A stretch of DNA of 64,000 nt, from the NCBI RefSeq assembly GCF_034190915.1, contig NW_026947488.1, positions 1,312,501-1,376,500 of the forward strand. The letters run 5' to 3'. Position 1 is the stretch's first letter. The number at the start of each line of letters is the position of its first letter. Of this stretch, positions 13,561 through 37,260 are shown piece after piece. Below the pieces are notes generated by a model. That model saw only the letters and a list, made by a program, of their open reading frames with translations. It was not told where the DNA came from and made no database searches. The stretch is from Cavia porcellus. Taxonomy: Eukaryota > Chordata > Mammalia > Rodentia > Caviidae. Position numbers and translations under genes: made by a program.

Positions 13561-16170
13561 TGGTTCTTGAGCCAGAAGTTAGATTTGGATGGCAATGGTC
13601 AGTGCTGGTGGTGCTGGGCTCTGAGGCCTCCCCTTCCATCCCAAGGACCTCTCAGGGATCCAGAAAGCCCTCTCAATGCAGGGCTACACCCTGAGGACTT
13701 ACTGGCTCCTGATCAGTAGGCAAGGCCATCGAATGATCTCCAGGAAGATGCCCTGTGGGCGATGTGACAGCGCTCCGCTTTGAAGAAGGAACTCACTGTC
13801 CAGCACCGTTGGCAGTTTTTCTCAGAGGAGGTCGTCACACAGGGACCAGCTGTGGGCTTGAGGAAGACACCTGGAACTGAAGGAATGGCCCCATGGTGGG
13901 CGGAGAAGGTGGGCCACGTCCCAAGGCCCCAGAGCGGCCCCGACCTACTGCCCAGGGGTCTTTCCTGCACCGCCTCTTGGCCTGGCCAGCTGCCGGCCCC
14001 ATGTGGCGGCTTCCCCAGGTTTCTTCGATCCTTGAAGGGGCTCCTCTGGAGCCTGATTCTGATGAGCGGCTGGGGAGCGTCCTGTGCTGAGACCCTGACT
14101 ATTTTAGGCTCCTTTAATTCCACACCGAGTACTAGACACAGATGGCTGCAGTTTAGGAATGAGGAACTGCTGCTCACAGAGAGGGGGTCCCACCTCCGGG
14201 GCCCACCGTGACATCAGGCCTGGCCTTGCCACTGTCTGGCCAACTCTGGCCCTGGGTTGCTGCCCATCAAATGCACCCCTTCCAGGTGGAGACTCCGTTT
14301 CCCCCGAGGTGTAACTGCGGGCTGGGCCCTGGGATTACAAAGAGGGAAGTTGCAGGTGGTCTTGTGTGGAGCTGGGATGCTCTGGCAGCAGCAGGGACAA
14401 GTGTCCTGTGTCTTTCTCCCTACTTGCTGGACTGGACCCAGGTTCCTCTCCAGGGCCGATGAATATCACCTGAATCTGGGGCCTCTGTCCTGGACTCCTG
14501 GGCTGTGCAGGTGAGAGCCTATGTGACAGCAGGGTGGGGAGCCTGGGCCACAGCACGAGGCACAGGGGAGCTGTCTCTGAGCCCTGACATTTGGTGCAGT
14601 CCGGACTAGAGCCAAAACCCACAGAAGCTGGTGCTGACTGAAAGCCTTGCAGAGCTCTTTAGCAGCGGGAGAAGATTGGGGTCACGTACCTGGGGACCAC
14701 TGGCTCACACTGAGCCCAGGGCTGGACTGACCGGATTGATTTCCTAGGCAGGATTTTCAATATAAAAAGTCAATTCCGTGTTTCTCTGCTTAGCCTTCTT
14801 GGCCCAGCTGGCCTTCTCCACTAGGCCTGTGGAGCCCCTGGCTCAGGGAGCCTTCCCCATTGATCATGGGGACACTGTGCCTCTGCCCTCCACGTTGTTG
14901 GCATCACCCCTCCATTCTGCCTTCGATGGTGCACAAGGTGCTGGGCTGGGCGCAGGCTGGGAGTGACCACGCAGAGGCAGATGCAGCCCGCTGGGTACAC
15001 AGTCTGCCAGAGACGGTGGAGACAGTGGAGCATTTCCCCAAGGAGGGAACAGTCCTCTGAGGGGTACCAGGGAGCTCTTTCTGTGGAGGGGGACTTAAGT
15101 CAAAGGCTGCATGTGGAAAGATGGCCAGCCATGCCGAGGCCAGGCAGTGTGGGGCAGGTGTGCAGGGAGGGGTGTGGCTTGTTCTAGGGCAAGGAAGGGC
15201 GAGGCACAGCAGACCACTGGGGTCCCCCGGGGCTGAGAGCCGAGCTGTCCTTCTTCCTACCCTAAAGGTCATCCTGGACCTGAGCTCAGGGACTCAAGTG
15301 AACCGATCTGCTTCAGTTTTGTTTCCTGTGGGGCTGGCAGCATGCCCGGGTGTTGGCTGAGTTGAATGGAATCAGTGCGGGCAGCAGCCCTGAACTGGAC
15401 AGTCTTGCTCTGGTCCTCAGCCTTGGGCTTCACCCTGCCTGCTGCGGGCTGGAGGAGCAGCCTGTTCTGAGGGTCCTGCAGACCTGCTGGGTTTCCTTCC
15501 CTTGGAAGCAGGACCCTGAGCCCCAGGTCCCTGCTGCCCTAGATTCTATTTTAGAGATCTCACAGCACCCCACCCCCTTGCCCTGTCTGCGCAGAGCCAC
15601 TGCCGGGCCCACCTGCCCCTGTGGCTTCCTGTCCCCACCAGCCCTAACCCCCAAGTCCCTGTTCTGCTGCCTCTTCCCTGAGACAGAGCTAGCATGCAGC
15701 AGCATGGGGCCCACAGGCAGCTGGGCCCACACTCCCGTCACTGGGGCAGCAAGAATTGCCCTTGCTGGCCAGCACAGACCTGTGGGGATGTCAGGTGCTC
15801 CAGCAGGCATTTGATGGGCAGTGTGCCATCCACAGCTGGGCTCGGTGCCACCTGCCTAATGAGAGGAGCTCGAGGCCCTCAGCAGTGGCAATGGCTGTCC
15901 CCGAGGGGACCCAGCCAGAGGAAAAGGCACGTGCCAGCCCATCGAAATCACAGCCAGATTTGTGCTTCCAGTGCCGAGAAATCGTACTGAAACTCTGCAA
16001 ACAGACGTCACAGTAATTATCCCCACTAGGACTGGGACGAAGTCCAGGCCTCCCAGAGAATAGGGTGGGACGTGTCAGGCACTCCTTGGAGAGCCAGCAG
16101 GCCGGAACGGAGGTGCTGGACCGGAGCGGCCCAAGCGCAGAAAGGGAGGTTGAGTCTGCTGCCCGCCCCG

Positions 16171-16184
16171 CCCCCCCCCCCCCC
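16171..16184 (+). repeat. C14 homopolymer
   Basis: Fourteen C in a row within a C-rich stretch (GCCCGCCCCG precedes it). G-quadruplex-prone on the minus strand and a likely sequencing or polymorphism hotspot. Confidence 0.9.
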
Positions 16185-16197
16185 GTCTGCTGGAGGG

Positions 16198-16335
16198 AAG
16201 AGATTTGAGGAGGGGGAGATGACAGCCACTGCAGTTGCACGAGGAAGCTTGATTGGATTAATTGAGGTAATCTGGGAGGCTCGGAGATGCACTCTCATGG
16301 TGTGCATATTCATGAGCTGCAGCCTTGCCCAGGTA
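16198..16335. promoter_or_regulatory. Candidate enhancer upstream of CHRNA4 (homeodomain/POU-like motifs)
   Basis: AT-rich island in GC-rich DNA with GGATTAATTGAGGTAATC (16,255-16,272) and GCATATTCAT (16,304-16,313). These resemble Otx/homeodomain and POU sites. About 8 kb upstream of CHRNA4. Function inferred. Confidence 0.35.
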
Positions 16336-16661
16336 GCTGGCCTGGCATCCGCTGAGCTGGCTTCTGGGCTCGTGTTTGAAACGACACCAGCACTTCTGGG
16401 CTGGAGAAGTGAGGAGCTATTTGTAGATGCGTCTCTGTCAATGAGGAAGCAGAACACTGGGTTTCAGAGCTCCCCTGAGCACAGCTCAGGGAGGACGGAG
16501 CTTTGCTGGGGGAGAAAGGGCAGTGTGGGCTGGGGCCCATGCTTGGGGTCAGTGCCCTTGTCTGGGGGCCTGGAGTGCTGACAGGCCTCGGTGTCGGGGT
16601 CGTCAGGAAGCCTGGTCCCAGGTGGCCAGGGCCCCTCCCCTGGCAGACAACCTCATGGCTC

Positions 16662-16786
16662 TGTTTTGTTTAGTTTTGTTTTGAGACAGAATCTTTCTGT
16701 ATAGCTCAGGCTGGCCTTGAATTTACTTCGTGGCCTCTCGTGGTGATCTTCCTGCCTTGGCCTCTGAGTGCTGGGATTGTAGGCCA
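16662..16786 (-). mobile_element. B1-like SINE, antisense
   Basis: TTTTGTTTAGTTTTG, then TTGAGACAGAATCTTTCTGT, GCTCAGGCTGGCCTTGAATT and GAGTGCTGGGATTGTAGGCC: a 7SL-derived monomer in reverse orientation. Confidence 0.85.
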
Positions 16787-18061
16787 CCTGACCTTGGTTT
16801 TGACCTCATGGCAGTAACAGAATAGTAATGTCACCCCAGATGCTCTCGACAATCCAGCTGGTATGACAAAGGTCAGAATACACCAGAAACCAGAGGAAGT
16901 GCTCCCACAGTGCTGATTCTTACAGCGCGGTGGGATGGACTCAGACTCCCAAGGCAGGTGAGGCTGAGCAGCGCCTCCTTGTGGGCATTTCAACACCTCC
17001 GGGGCCAAGGGCCCACACTTGGTCCTCCAGGAATGTGACGCCTGGGTCCTGGCCAGTGAGCTTCGCCTCCCCCCCTCAACAGCCCGAGGTATCCTCACCT
17101 GGGCCTGGGCTTGCTGTGAGGACCTAGGAGTCTAGCAGCCCCTTGCTGCCAGGGAGGGGTCTGGCTGGGCCTCTGTGCCCACTTGCAGGTCTGGTCTGGT
17201 GTGACAGCGCCTCTTCCACACCCCTCGGCCACTCCCACCTCTAGGCCCCGGATGCTGCCGGCATCGGTTCTGCACACTGCCCAGCTCTCTGGATGCCCCA
17301 AACCCTTAGGGCCAGCTCCCTGACTCCCTTCTCATGGGAGGAGCCCTGACATGCACCCAGAAACCCATTCTCCCTCCTGGCCCTCCACCTGTGAGGACAG
17401 GCTCAGTTCCTCCGCAGGGACACAGACCTCTCAAGCAGAGTGGCCCCTGCTCCACGCTTCTCGGGCTTGGGCATCCCCTTCGCAGTCTGTGCGTGCCGCA
17501 AGGACACAGAGGACACCCCACTCACCCTGCCACTGATGCTGTCCACCGAGCTGCACGACCTGGCCAGTGCTGGGGGCTTTCAGGGGACATCGGTCCTGAA
17601 AGAGGACCAGCCCCCCACCTTGGACTGCCCAGTGGAGCCAGGCTGCAGGGGTGCTGGGAGAGTGCACCCCTGAGGAAGAGCCGGTGGAGGAGCCAGTGGC
17701 CTCACACTTGGCTGAGCAGCACCAAGGATGCTGACACTGCAGGAGGCACCTGTTCTGCAGGCTGTGGCCCCACCAGGGCCCTCAGCAGGCTGGGAGGAGG
17801 AGGCCATGGATGCCGGAGTGGGGGCTGTCAGGGCCCTGCCTTCCTTCCCTTTCCTGAGGAACCTGTTGAACTGAAACCCACTCGCCTGGCAGCTCTGGGC
17901 CTGGAGAAAACTACGGGCTGGAAAGGGCAGCCAAGGGAGCCCCAAGCCCAGTTCCAGGAACAGCAATGTGGCTGCTGGGGGTGGGTGGGGGAGGGGGTCT
18001 GTCCTCCTGGGGCAGGGTGGGTGAGAGGGCCACATGAATAAGAGAGGCCACCTCCAAGGAG

Positions 18062-18142
18062 ACAGCCATCACACTCACTCATGCACACACAGATTGTGCA
18101 TACGTACACCACACATATTCCCTGCATACATACACTGTGCAG
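18062..18142 (+). repeat. Degenerate CA-rich simple repeat
   Basis: CACACTCACTCATGCACACACA, CATACGTACACCACACATA and ATACATACACTG: imperfect CA/CATA repeats. Confidence 0.65.
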
Positions 18143-21100
18143 GTGGGCAGTTTCTGAGAGTCTGGCCTTGAGTTCATTAAGGGCAGTGACCAAACCCTGG
18201 TCTTAGTAGGACATGAGTGTGAGTCCTAGTCTCCTCCAGGCTGCCCTCGTCACTGGGTGACCCCAACCCATACCCTGTGCCAATGGAGTTGAATCCCCAT
18301 GAGCCAGCGATGTGGGCTCCTGGAGAATGGCAGAGCTCCAAGGGATGGAGGCTTTGCAGACTGTGGAGCCCCAGGTGACATGGGGGCCAGGGCAAGGCCT
18401 TTGCTTTGTGTCAGAATCCTGTGGGGTGCTTTGGGCCTAGGCGTGGCATTTCTACTCTCCAGGGGAGCCCAGCTCCACGAGGGTTTCAGGGCCTCGTTGC
18501 CACCCAGCCCAGGAGTTAGGGCACCAGGAGGTGCTCTGGAGGTGAAGGAGGAGGGAGCGTGCTGCTCCCTGGGGTCACTGCATCTCTGCTGGCCCAGGGG
18601 CTGCCAAGCAAACTGATTCAGGACACTCTCCGGCCGGGATGTGCGGCCTCTTCTCATCCCTTGGGCTGGAGCTGCATCGATCCTCCCTGACGCAGAGCTG
18701 GCTCAGGCTGGAAATCACTCACAGGCAGCCAGCTGGCTAGGACAAAGGGCTTTTTTGTGCTGGTGGCCTGTCGGGATGCGATTCTTCAGAGGGAGCCCAA
18801 GGCTTTCACCTTCTCCTACTGCCTGCCTCACAGCCAACTGCAGGAAAGACCCAGGCTGTGTACCAGATGGGGGCTGGGCGGGTACCTGGAGACCTGGAGA
18901 CCTGCTGCCCTGGGTGGGGTGCATGGCCCTGGCTCGGGCACTTGACTGATGCACCACAGGACTGATCAGGCACCCCAACCCTGTCACTACCTGTTCTAAA
19001 CCTGGCCACCACACTCAGACTCTGCTTGTGACCCTTACAGGTTGGCACAGTGACTTCCCCATGAGTGCAGAATTGCAAGTGGCTTCAGCAGTGAGCCCAG
19101 TGCCAGAGGTGCCAGGTACCAAAGCCTGGTCACCATGAGCTCCACCCTCACATTGAGTGGTGACATGGGATTGTCACGGGACAGCTGAGGAAACTGAGGC
19201 CAGGGAGACGAATGATTGCCTGAAGTCATGGCGCGGCAGGGGCAGAGCAGGATTTAAACACAGCTCTGGCTACCTGCCACCGGGAGCTCTGTCACCGGGC
19301 CAAGAGCAGGACTTGGAGACAGACCCGGAGCTGATCGTTCTCATTCATCACCACAGTGCTCGCTCAGGCTGGAGCCCTCCTCTGGAGTGTTTATAGATAA
19401 TTAACTACTTAGGGAGAGCGAGAACTAGCGTCGGGGTGGGGGCAGGGTAAGAGCACCGCCAGGCCCAGGCCGTGGTGCAGCAACTGGCAATGCCTGTCTG
19501 CAGACAGCTCCCCCCGCAGGGAGCCCAGTGGCCAGGAAAACCCGAAGGTGAACCCACCGGAGAGACTCCAGCGCAGTCACCTATGTGGCTCCTGGCATGG
19601 TTGGCTTGTCTCTCCAGGCAGGGCTGCAGCACACCAAAGACTCAGGCCAGGAGGAACTCCCGTGGCACCAGGCCCTGGTCAGCTTCGGTGCCTCTGCCAG
19701 AAACTGGGTGATGCTGGAGTCTTGGAAAGATCTGGGCCTCACTTCCTCTGTGACACTGTCCCTGCCTGTTACAGGGAAAACATCTGCCGTGTCCAAACTG
19801 GTGCTTGGAAAGACAGGCACCTCTGGGCCCATGCCTCCCCGGCCCCGTCACCCGAGCATCTTCTCATGAGGGTCTGGGTTAGAAGAACCAGCAATCAGGG
19901 GAGGCAGAGGGCACTTCGAGGAAGCACTGCCTGTGGAGGCACAGCCCATTCTGTTTCTGGTGCACTTAACAGTTTCTGAAACTTCTGCTGGAAAAGTGGG
20001 TGGAGGCAGGGCGAGCTGGGGCTCCGAGGTCCCTTCTCAACAGGAAAGTGCTTCTGCTGCAGAGCACTGGCTGGCAGTTGAGTGAGGGCAGGGGGCTTGG
20101 GTGGTGCTCAAGGGCTCTGACTCAGAAGGCAATCATCACACCTGGCAAGATAGCCTGGCCAGGACACAGCATGGTGGCCTCTTCACTCCTCTTGCCTTGG
20201 AGGAGCAATGCTGGGGGACTGGAGGGGGTGTTTCTGAGCAAAGCTATGCTGTCACACCCACAGGGGCGCCCTGGCCCCTGGGACGCCCAGAGAGAGCATC
20301 CGGGGCTGGTGCAGAGCAGGAGCATATCTTGGGGCTGGCCCTCGGCTCGGAGACGGTGGGCCTTATCAAGCTAGTGGACGGGTGCTCCAGAGGACCATGG
20401 GGAGCTGAATGTGACACCAGCCGATGGCACTGACCCCAGGACCATACCTCACCCCTGACTGACCAAACACGGACACTGCTGCTCCCCTCGCCACCTGCCC
20501 AGGGTCATACTCACTCCTCCCTCCTCCCCTCAGTTCTTAATCCATCCTCACATCCAATGTGCATGCCTGGCCCAGCCGCCTGCCGAACGTGGGCTCCTGC
20601 GTGGGGACTTTGGTGATGAAGAGATGAAAGTCTGCTCCTGGTGCAGGGGGAGCTGGAGAAAGCACATCTGGGAACCAGCTGGGCTCTCCATATTGGTATG
20701 GGGGTGACTATGGAGAAATGGAGGTGCACCTGGCACAGGGTCCCCTGCGGGGTGTCCAGGGCGTGACCTCTCCCTGGCAGGTGGAGCCTGGTCTCTCGTG
20801 CTCAGCTATGTCTCTCCCTTGGCTCCTCGGTGCAGCCTGGACTCACACTCAGCTGATGCTCCCCAAAGCACCCACCTTTACATGAATCCCCATTTACGCC
20901 AGCAGATGGTTACCATGGAAATGTCCTTGGGACAGGGTGGAGGGTAGAGAGGACAGAGAGGGAGGGGCATGTCCCCTCAGGCCTGTGCCCAACAGTCAAC
21001 TGTCGGGTGGGGCAGTAACAGCCTGGAAGGGGCGTGGCTGCGAGGGGAGGCACATGCAGGGTCAGTGCCACCCCCCCCCCAGGGGCAGCAGTCCCTGCTC

Positions 21101-21164
21101 AGGACCACCAGACCCTTCCTCAGAGCAATCATGCATGGCTGAGCCGGGCTTTTCCTTTTCCAGA

Positions 21165-21310
21165 CCTGCAGTTAGAATCCAAGTATGTGCCCTGATTAAT
21201 GGCTCTGAAACAGTGCTTTAGGGTGCCAGGTGGGGCGGGAGGGGCTGAGCAAATTAATGAGTTAGACCCGATTAATCTCGCTGCATTAGCAGATCCATAG
21301 GGAGAGCCAC
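21165..21310. promoter_or_regulatory. Candidate enhancer upstream of CHRNA4 with three ATTAAT motifs
   Basis: ATTAAT occurs at 21,195, 21,253 and 21,271, with CAGGTG (E-box) between the first two and CATTAGC nearby. The dense homeodomain-type motifs contrast with the GC-rich flanks. About 3 kb upstream of CHRNA4. Function inferred. Confidence 0.35.
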
Positions 21311-22083
21311 TCCGGCAGGACAGCTGTGTGTCAGTCAGCGCATGTGGCCACAGGCCCATATCATCAGACCCCGTGGGTGGAGCTGAACCCAGCCTGGCCT
21401 CTCCTCAGGCCTCACTGGGTGCTGGGTGATCCCTGGGGGATGCACCATGAAAGCCTGGAAGGCTGGGCATGACGCTTGTCTCCTTGCTATAAACATCCAA
21501 GAGAAGAGGAAACCATCGGTGGAGCAGGCTGCAGCCGCCCGGGAGCTCCAGCTCAGCTCTGCCCTGCATCAGCTCAGGACAAGTCCCAGCTCTGCCTGGG
21601 CGGGACCAGGCCTGGCCAGGGCCTCCAGTGAGGTCTCAGTGAGCAGTCTGAGGCCTCTGGAACCAGATGCTTGGAGATGGCTCTGAGAATTGCAGATCCA
21701 GGGCTGTGTCTTGCTCCAGTGTGCCCAACAGTGGACTTCAAACAGACTTCCCGGGCGGCTCCCTGTGCCCACCTGAGAGGATGCCCAAGCCTCAGTGCAG
21801 TGTTCCTCTGTACCCTCCCCCAGGGGCCCCATGCACACTGGCCCACCATGCACCCCTGTGCCCCCTCTGACTCCTGTGCCACTTCGGAGGCCACAGCTTT
21901 GAGAAGTGTACAGGAAGAAACCGTGGCCAGAGTGCAGAGCGGGAGGCACCCAGCAGCCCTTGTGTGCTGAACCTGGGAGCCCCTATTTCTGCCCTACCTG
22001 CCCCAACTCCCGCAGCAGAGTGGGTCCAAATGTCTTCACAGGGTTCTGGGAGCACGGCTGGCCTTCTTATGAATAAGCAAATG

Positions 22084-22248
22084 GAGCAGGGTCTGAGGTA
22101 CATGACTGTGATCCCAGCATCCTGGGAGGCTGAAAGTTTGAACCCAGCCTGGGCAATTTAATTAAACCCTGGCTCAGAAATACACAATAAAAACAAAGGC
22201 TGGGGGCGCAGCTTAGTGGGTGGCCCTGGGTTCAGTGCACCCAACCAC
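22084..22248 (+). mobile_element. B1-dID type composite SINE, sense
   Basis: A B1 part (GTGATCCCAGCATCCTGGGA, TTTGAACCCAGCCTGGGCAA) runs through an A-rich link into an ID-like, tRNA-derived part (22,198-22,243: GCTGGGGGCGCAGCTTAGTG, GGCCCTGGGTTCAGTGCACC). The fused arrangement is lineage-informative for non-murid rodents. Confidence 0.75.
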
Positions 22249-23857
22249 ACTTGCACAGTCCCACACATACATGTGAGGTGGGGGCTGCAAACTGCTGAGC
22301 AAGCACTGCTGAGTCACCGAGTACCTCAGAGCAGGGCAGTCTCACCAAAGGAAGGGACAGGAGCAAAGTTCAGAGGCTGCTCTCTCCCTGCAGGAGTCAC
22401 CGCCCCCGCCACCCAGCCCAGCCCTGGCCTCATTGCCCCACACACCAGCCACAGGGGCTTTTGGCTCAGTCTGCAGTTCTGCTTGGAGATGCTCTGATGC
22501 CCAGCGTAGAGCTCATGGAGAGAGACAATGGACTGGCTCTGGCTCCAAGGGAGGCCTGCTGAGGAGTCTGGGTAGTGGGGATCCAGGAGCAAGGACCTCC
22601 CCGGGCTCCAGCAAGGATGCAGGTGGACAGGCTTTGGGCACCTCCAGGACACAATCCCCTGGGACCAGGACTAGAGTCTCTGGAGACAGACTGATGCCAG
22701 GGGCCTGGACTGGAGTCAGGTACTGTGCAAGATGTTCAACTTCTCTTCACCTGTTTCAAGGGAAAGGAAAGAGCCCACCTGCAGCAGAGCCTGGGAGTCA
22801 GGTGAGCACCCGTCCGCAATGCTTGGCCCAGTTCTGGGGAGCACTCAGGGAAGCAGGGGCCACAGCACTCAGCAGCTCTGACTACAGGTCCTGCCCCCAG
22901 AGTAGTGGGGTCCTGTGGAGAGGAGCAGCCCCACGGTCCCAAGGAGTCATGTTAAGGCTAGAAGGCTGGAGACACAGGGCAGGGAGGCAGAGGGTGGGGA
23001 GGAAGGTGGAGGCCTGGAAGGGGCTGGGCAGAGGTGAGAAGCCACTGCCTGCACGTTTGGTGCAGGGAGTCCTGAGGTTCTTTCTGTCCCACAGCAGTCC
23101 CACAGCAGTCTGGGGGAGCTGCATGAAAGCTGCAGGGGCAGGAGCTGCTGCACCCCATCTTCTCTAGCCCCCATCCTGTGGATCAGTAGCTGCTGCAGAA
23201 CCTCTGTGTTGGGGAGCAGCATCAGATGGTCTGAAGTCCTGCTGCCCTCACCCCCCCAAGAAGTTCAGCCATGAAGAGCCCCCTCCTCAGCACCTGCTGC
23301 TCTCTGGGTGCCACCTCGACCCCAGGTGAGGGTGCAGCGCCTCCCTGGGGATGGTTGGGACATCCTGGGCGTCTTCACAGGGGACATCACAGGTCTGTTC
23401 TCTGAGGTCCCTCGTCACTGTCCCTGGTCTACTGCTCTTGAGAGTGGGACAGGGTTCAAAGGCTGTGCTTGGAGGCTGAGCGGAGCTGGAGAAGCAGGGT
23501 TCCTCCCAGGCAGGCAGGCAGCAGGGCCTGGGCTGTCCACGGACATTCATGCTTGGAGAGGGATGAGGGTGGCAGACCAGTGAGCAGCAGATTCTCTCCC
23601 CACCATCTCTGGGGAAGAAGATTTGTGATTTGCAAACCGCAAACATCTGAGCTAAGGCAAGGAGACGAGCCGGGGTCAGGCTGATAGAGGGGACTGGATC
23701 TGGTCCCCTGAGCCCCAGGTGCAGGGCACTGGGATCTAGGGCTGGAGATTGGGAATGGGGATGCTCCGCGGGAGGAGTAGGGATTCCCCACCACACAGTG
23801 CCATGGGGTCTCACCTCTGGTTCAGGCAAGTCCCGATGCCCTGGAGGACAAGGAAAC

Positions 23858-23860
<3 letters not shown>
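22249..23860. other. Intergenic, CHRNA4-proximal upstream region
   Basis: 1.6 kb, GC-rich, no repeat or gene recognised. A 244-codon frame at 22,433-23,167 has no domain signature. Confidence 0.55.

Positions 23861-23900
<40 letters not shown>
23861..23900 (+). repeat. (AC)20 microsatellite
   Basis: Uninterrupted 40-base AC dinucleotide run about 390 bp upstream of the CHRNA4 ATG. Confidence 0.97.
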
Positions 23901-23902
<2 letters not shown>

Positions 23903-23971
23903 ACACGCAGCATGCACACACCCTGGCCTGAGCCAAGCTCGGCCTCCAAGTCCCTTCCCTTGCGTGATCCA

Positions 23972-24033
23972 CCCTCCCCCTCCCCCTCCCTCTCCCCCCT
24001 CCTTTTCTCTCGTCTCCCCCTCCCCCCTCTCTT
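23972..24033 (+). promoter_or_regulatory. Polypyrimidine tract upstream of CHRNA4 (G-rich on the minus strand)
   Basis: About 60 bases made almost only of C and T, with seven or more runs of three or more C, directly abutting the CpG island. The complementary strand has G-runs able in principle to form G-quadruplexes. The homopyrimidine/homopurine character also allows a triplex. A regulatory role is inferred, not shown. Confidence 0.5.
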
Positions 24034-24168
24034 GCCGGCTGGAGGCTGCAGGTCCGGGCGGGGCCGCGCCGCGGAACCCTCAGCCTAGCGCCCCCGCCCG
24101 CGCCGCCGCCGCGCCCTGCAGGACGCGCAGCCGAGCCGGGCCGTGGGACACTCGGCCGAGCGCGGGGC

Positions 24169-24234
24169 ATGAAGTTGGGCGCGCGCGGGCCTCCGAGCGA
24201 GGGCGCGGCGGAGCCGGGAGCCGCTCGCGTCTAG
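24169..24234 (+). other. Upstream ORF in the CHRNA4 leader (21 codons)
   Basis: An ATG with G at -3 opens a 21-codon frame ending in TAG at 24232-24234. It lies 16 bases before the CHRNA4 ATG and in a different frame. If included in the mRNA, it could lower translation of the main ORF through re-initiation. Whether the leader includes it depends on the unknown start site. Confidence 0.5.
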
Positions 24235-24250
24235 AGCTGCTCGGTGCGCC

Positions 24251-36981
<12,731 letters not shown>

Positions 36982-37260
36982 GGCTGGAGCTGGTGTGGCC
37001 CACGCACCTCCAGGACGCAGCGTGGCTGGGCCTGCTTGTTCCTGAGCCCCCAGTTCTATGGGCCACACCACTTGCTGTTTGTCCCCATCTTCCGTACATG
37101 CTGTGAGACAACCTTGGAAAGAGACACTGCCTCCCAAGGGAGCTGGATTTCGGGGCTGGTTCTGGTCACGCAGTGGCCAGGGAGGGGTTGCAGTGACCCT
37201 TCTGTCCACAGGGTAGTCCTGTGTCCTGGCTAAGCCCATTAAAGTTTCTCCAGAGCAGAT
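36982..37260 (+). other. CHRNA4: CHRNA4 3' UTR (proximal)
   Basis: Region from the stop codon to just past the poly(A) signal; non-coding. Its length (about 280 bases) is inferred from the first plausible poly(A) signal. A longer alternative 3' UTR cannot be excluded. Confidence 0.65.
37238..37243 (+). terminator. CHRNA4: Poly(A) signal ATTAAA of CHRNA4
   Basis: Common variant poly(A) hexamer 257 bases after the stop codon, followed within 30 bases by a T/G-containing stretch (GATGACATGTCCTTCCTG). It is the first good poly(A) signal after the CHRNA4 stop. Confidence 0.7.

Larger units (their letters stand above)
10861..16661. other. Intergenic, mostly featureless, with candidate regulatory islands
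   Basis: 5.8 kb. Apart from the ATC/ACC repeat, a C14 run and AT-rich islands at 12,600-12,790, 13,495-13,560 and 16,198-16,335, I see no gene or repeat. The 12,600-12,790 island has TTAAGTAAATTAAAAGG and CATTTGTTACTGACAAAAG words. Confidence 0.55.
16787..22083. other. Intergenic, no gene recognised
   Basis: 5.3 kb of GC-rich unique DNA. Contains the CA-rich repeat at 18,062, an AT-rich motif cluster at about 19,380-19,410 (TTTATAGATAATTAACTACT) and the ATTAAT cluster at 21,165-21,310. Long open frames here lack any recognised domain. Confidence 0.55.

Noticed and set aside
17334..18041. 235-codon plus-strand frame in the upstream intergenic region
   Set aside because: No domain, no splice structure, and overlapping open frames on the other strand, as expected for chance frames in GC-rich sequence.
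23287..23949. 220-codon minus-strand frame upstream of CHRNA4
   Set aside because: Runs through the AC microsatellite (Cys-Val repeats) and has no conserved motif.
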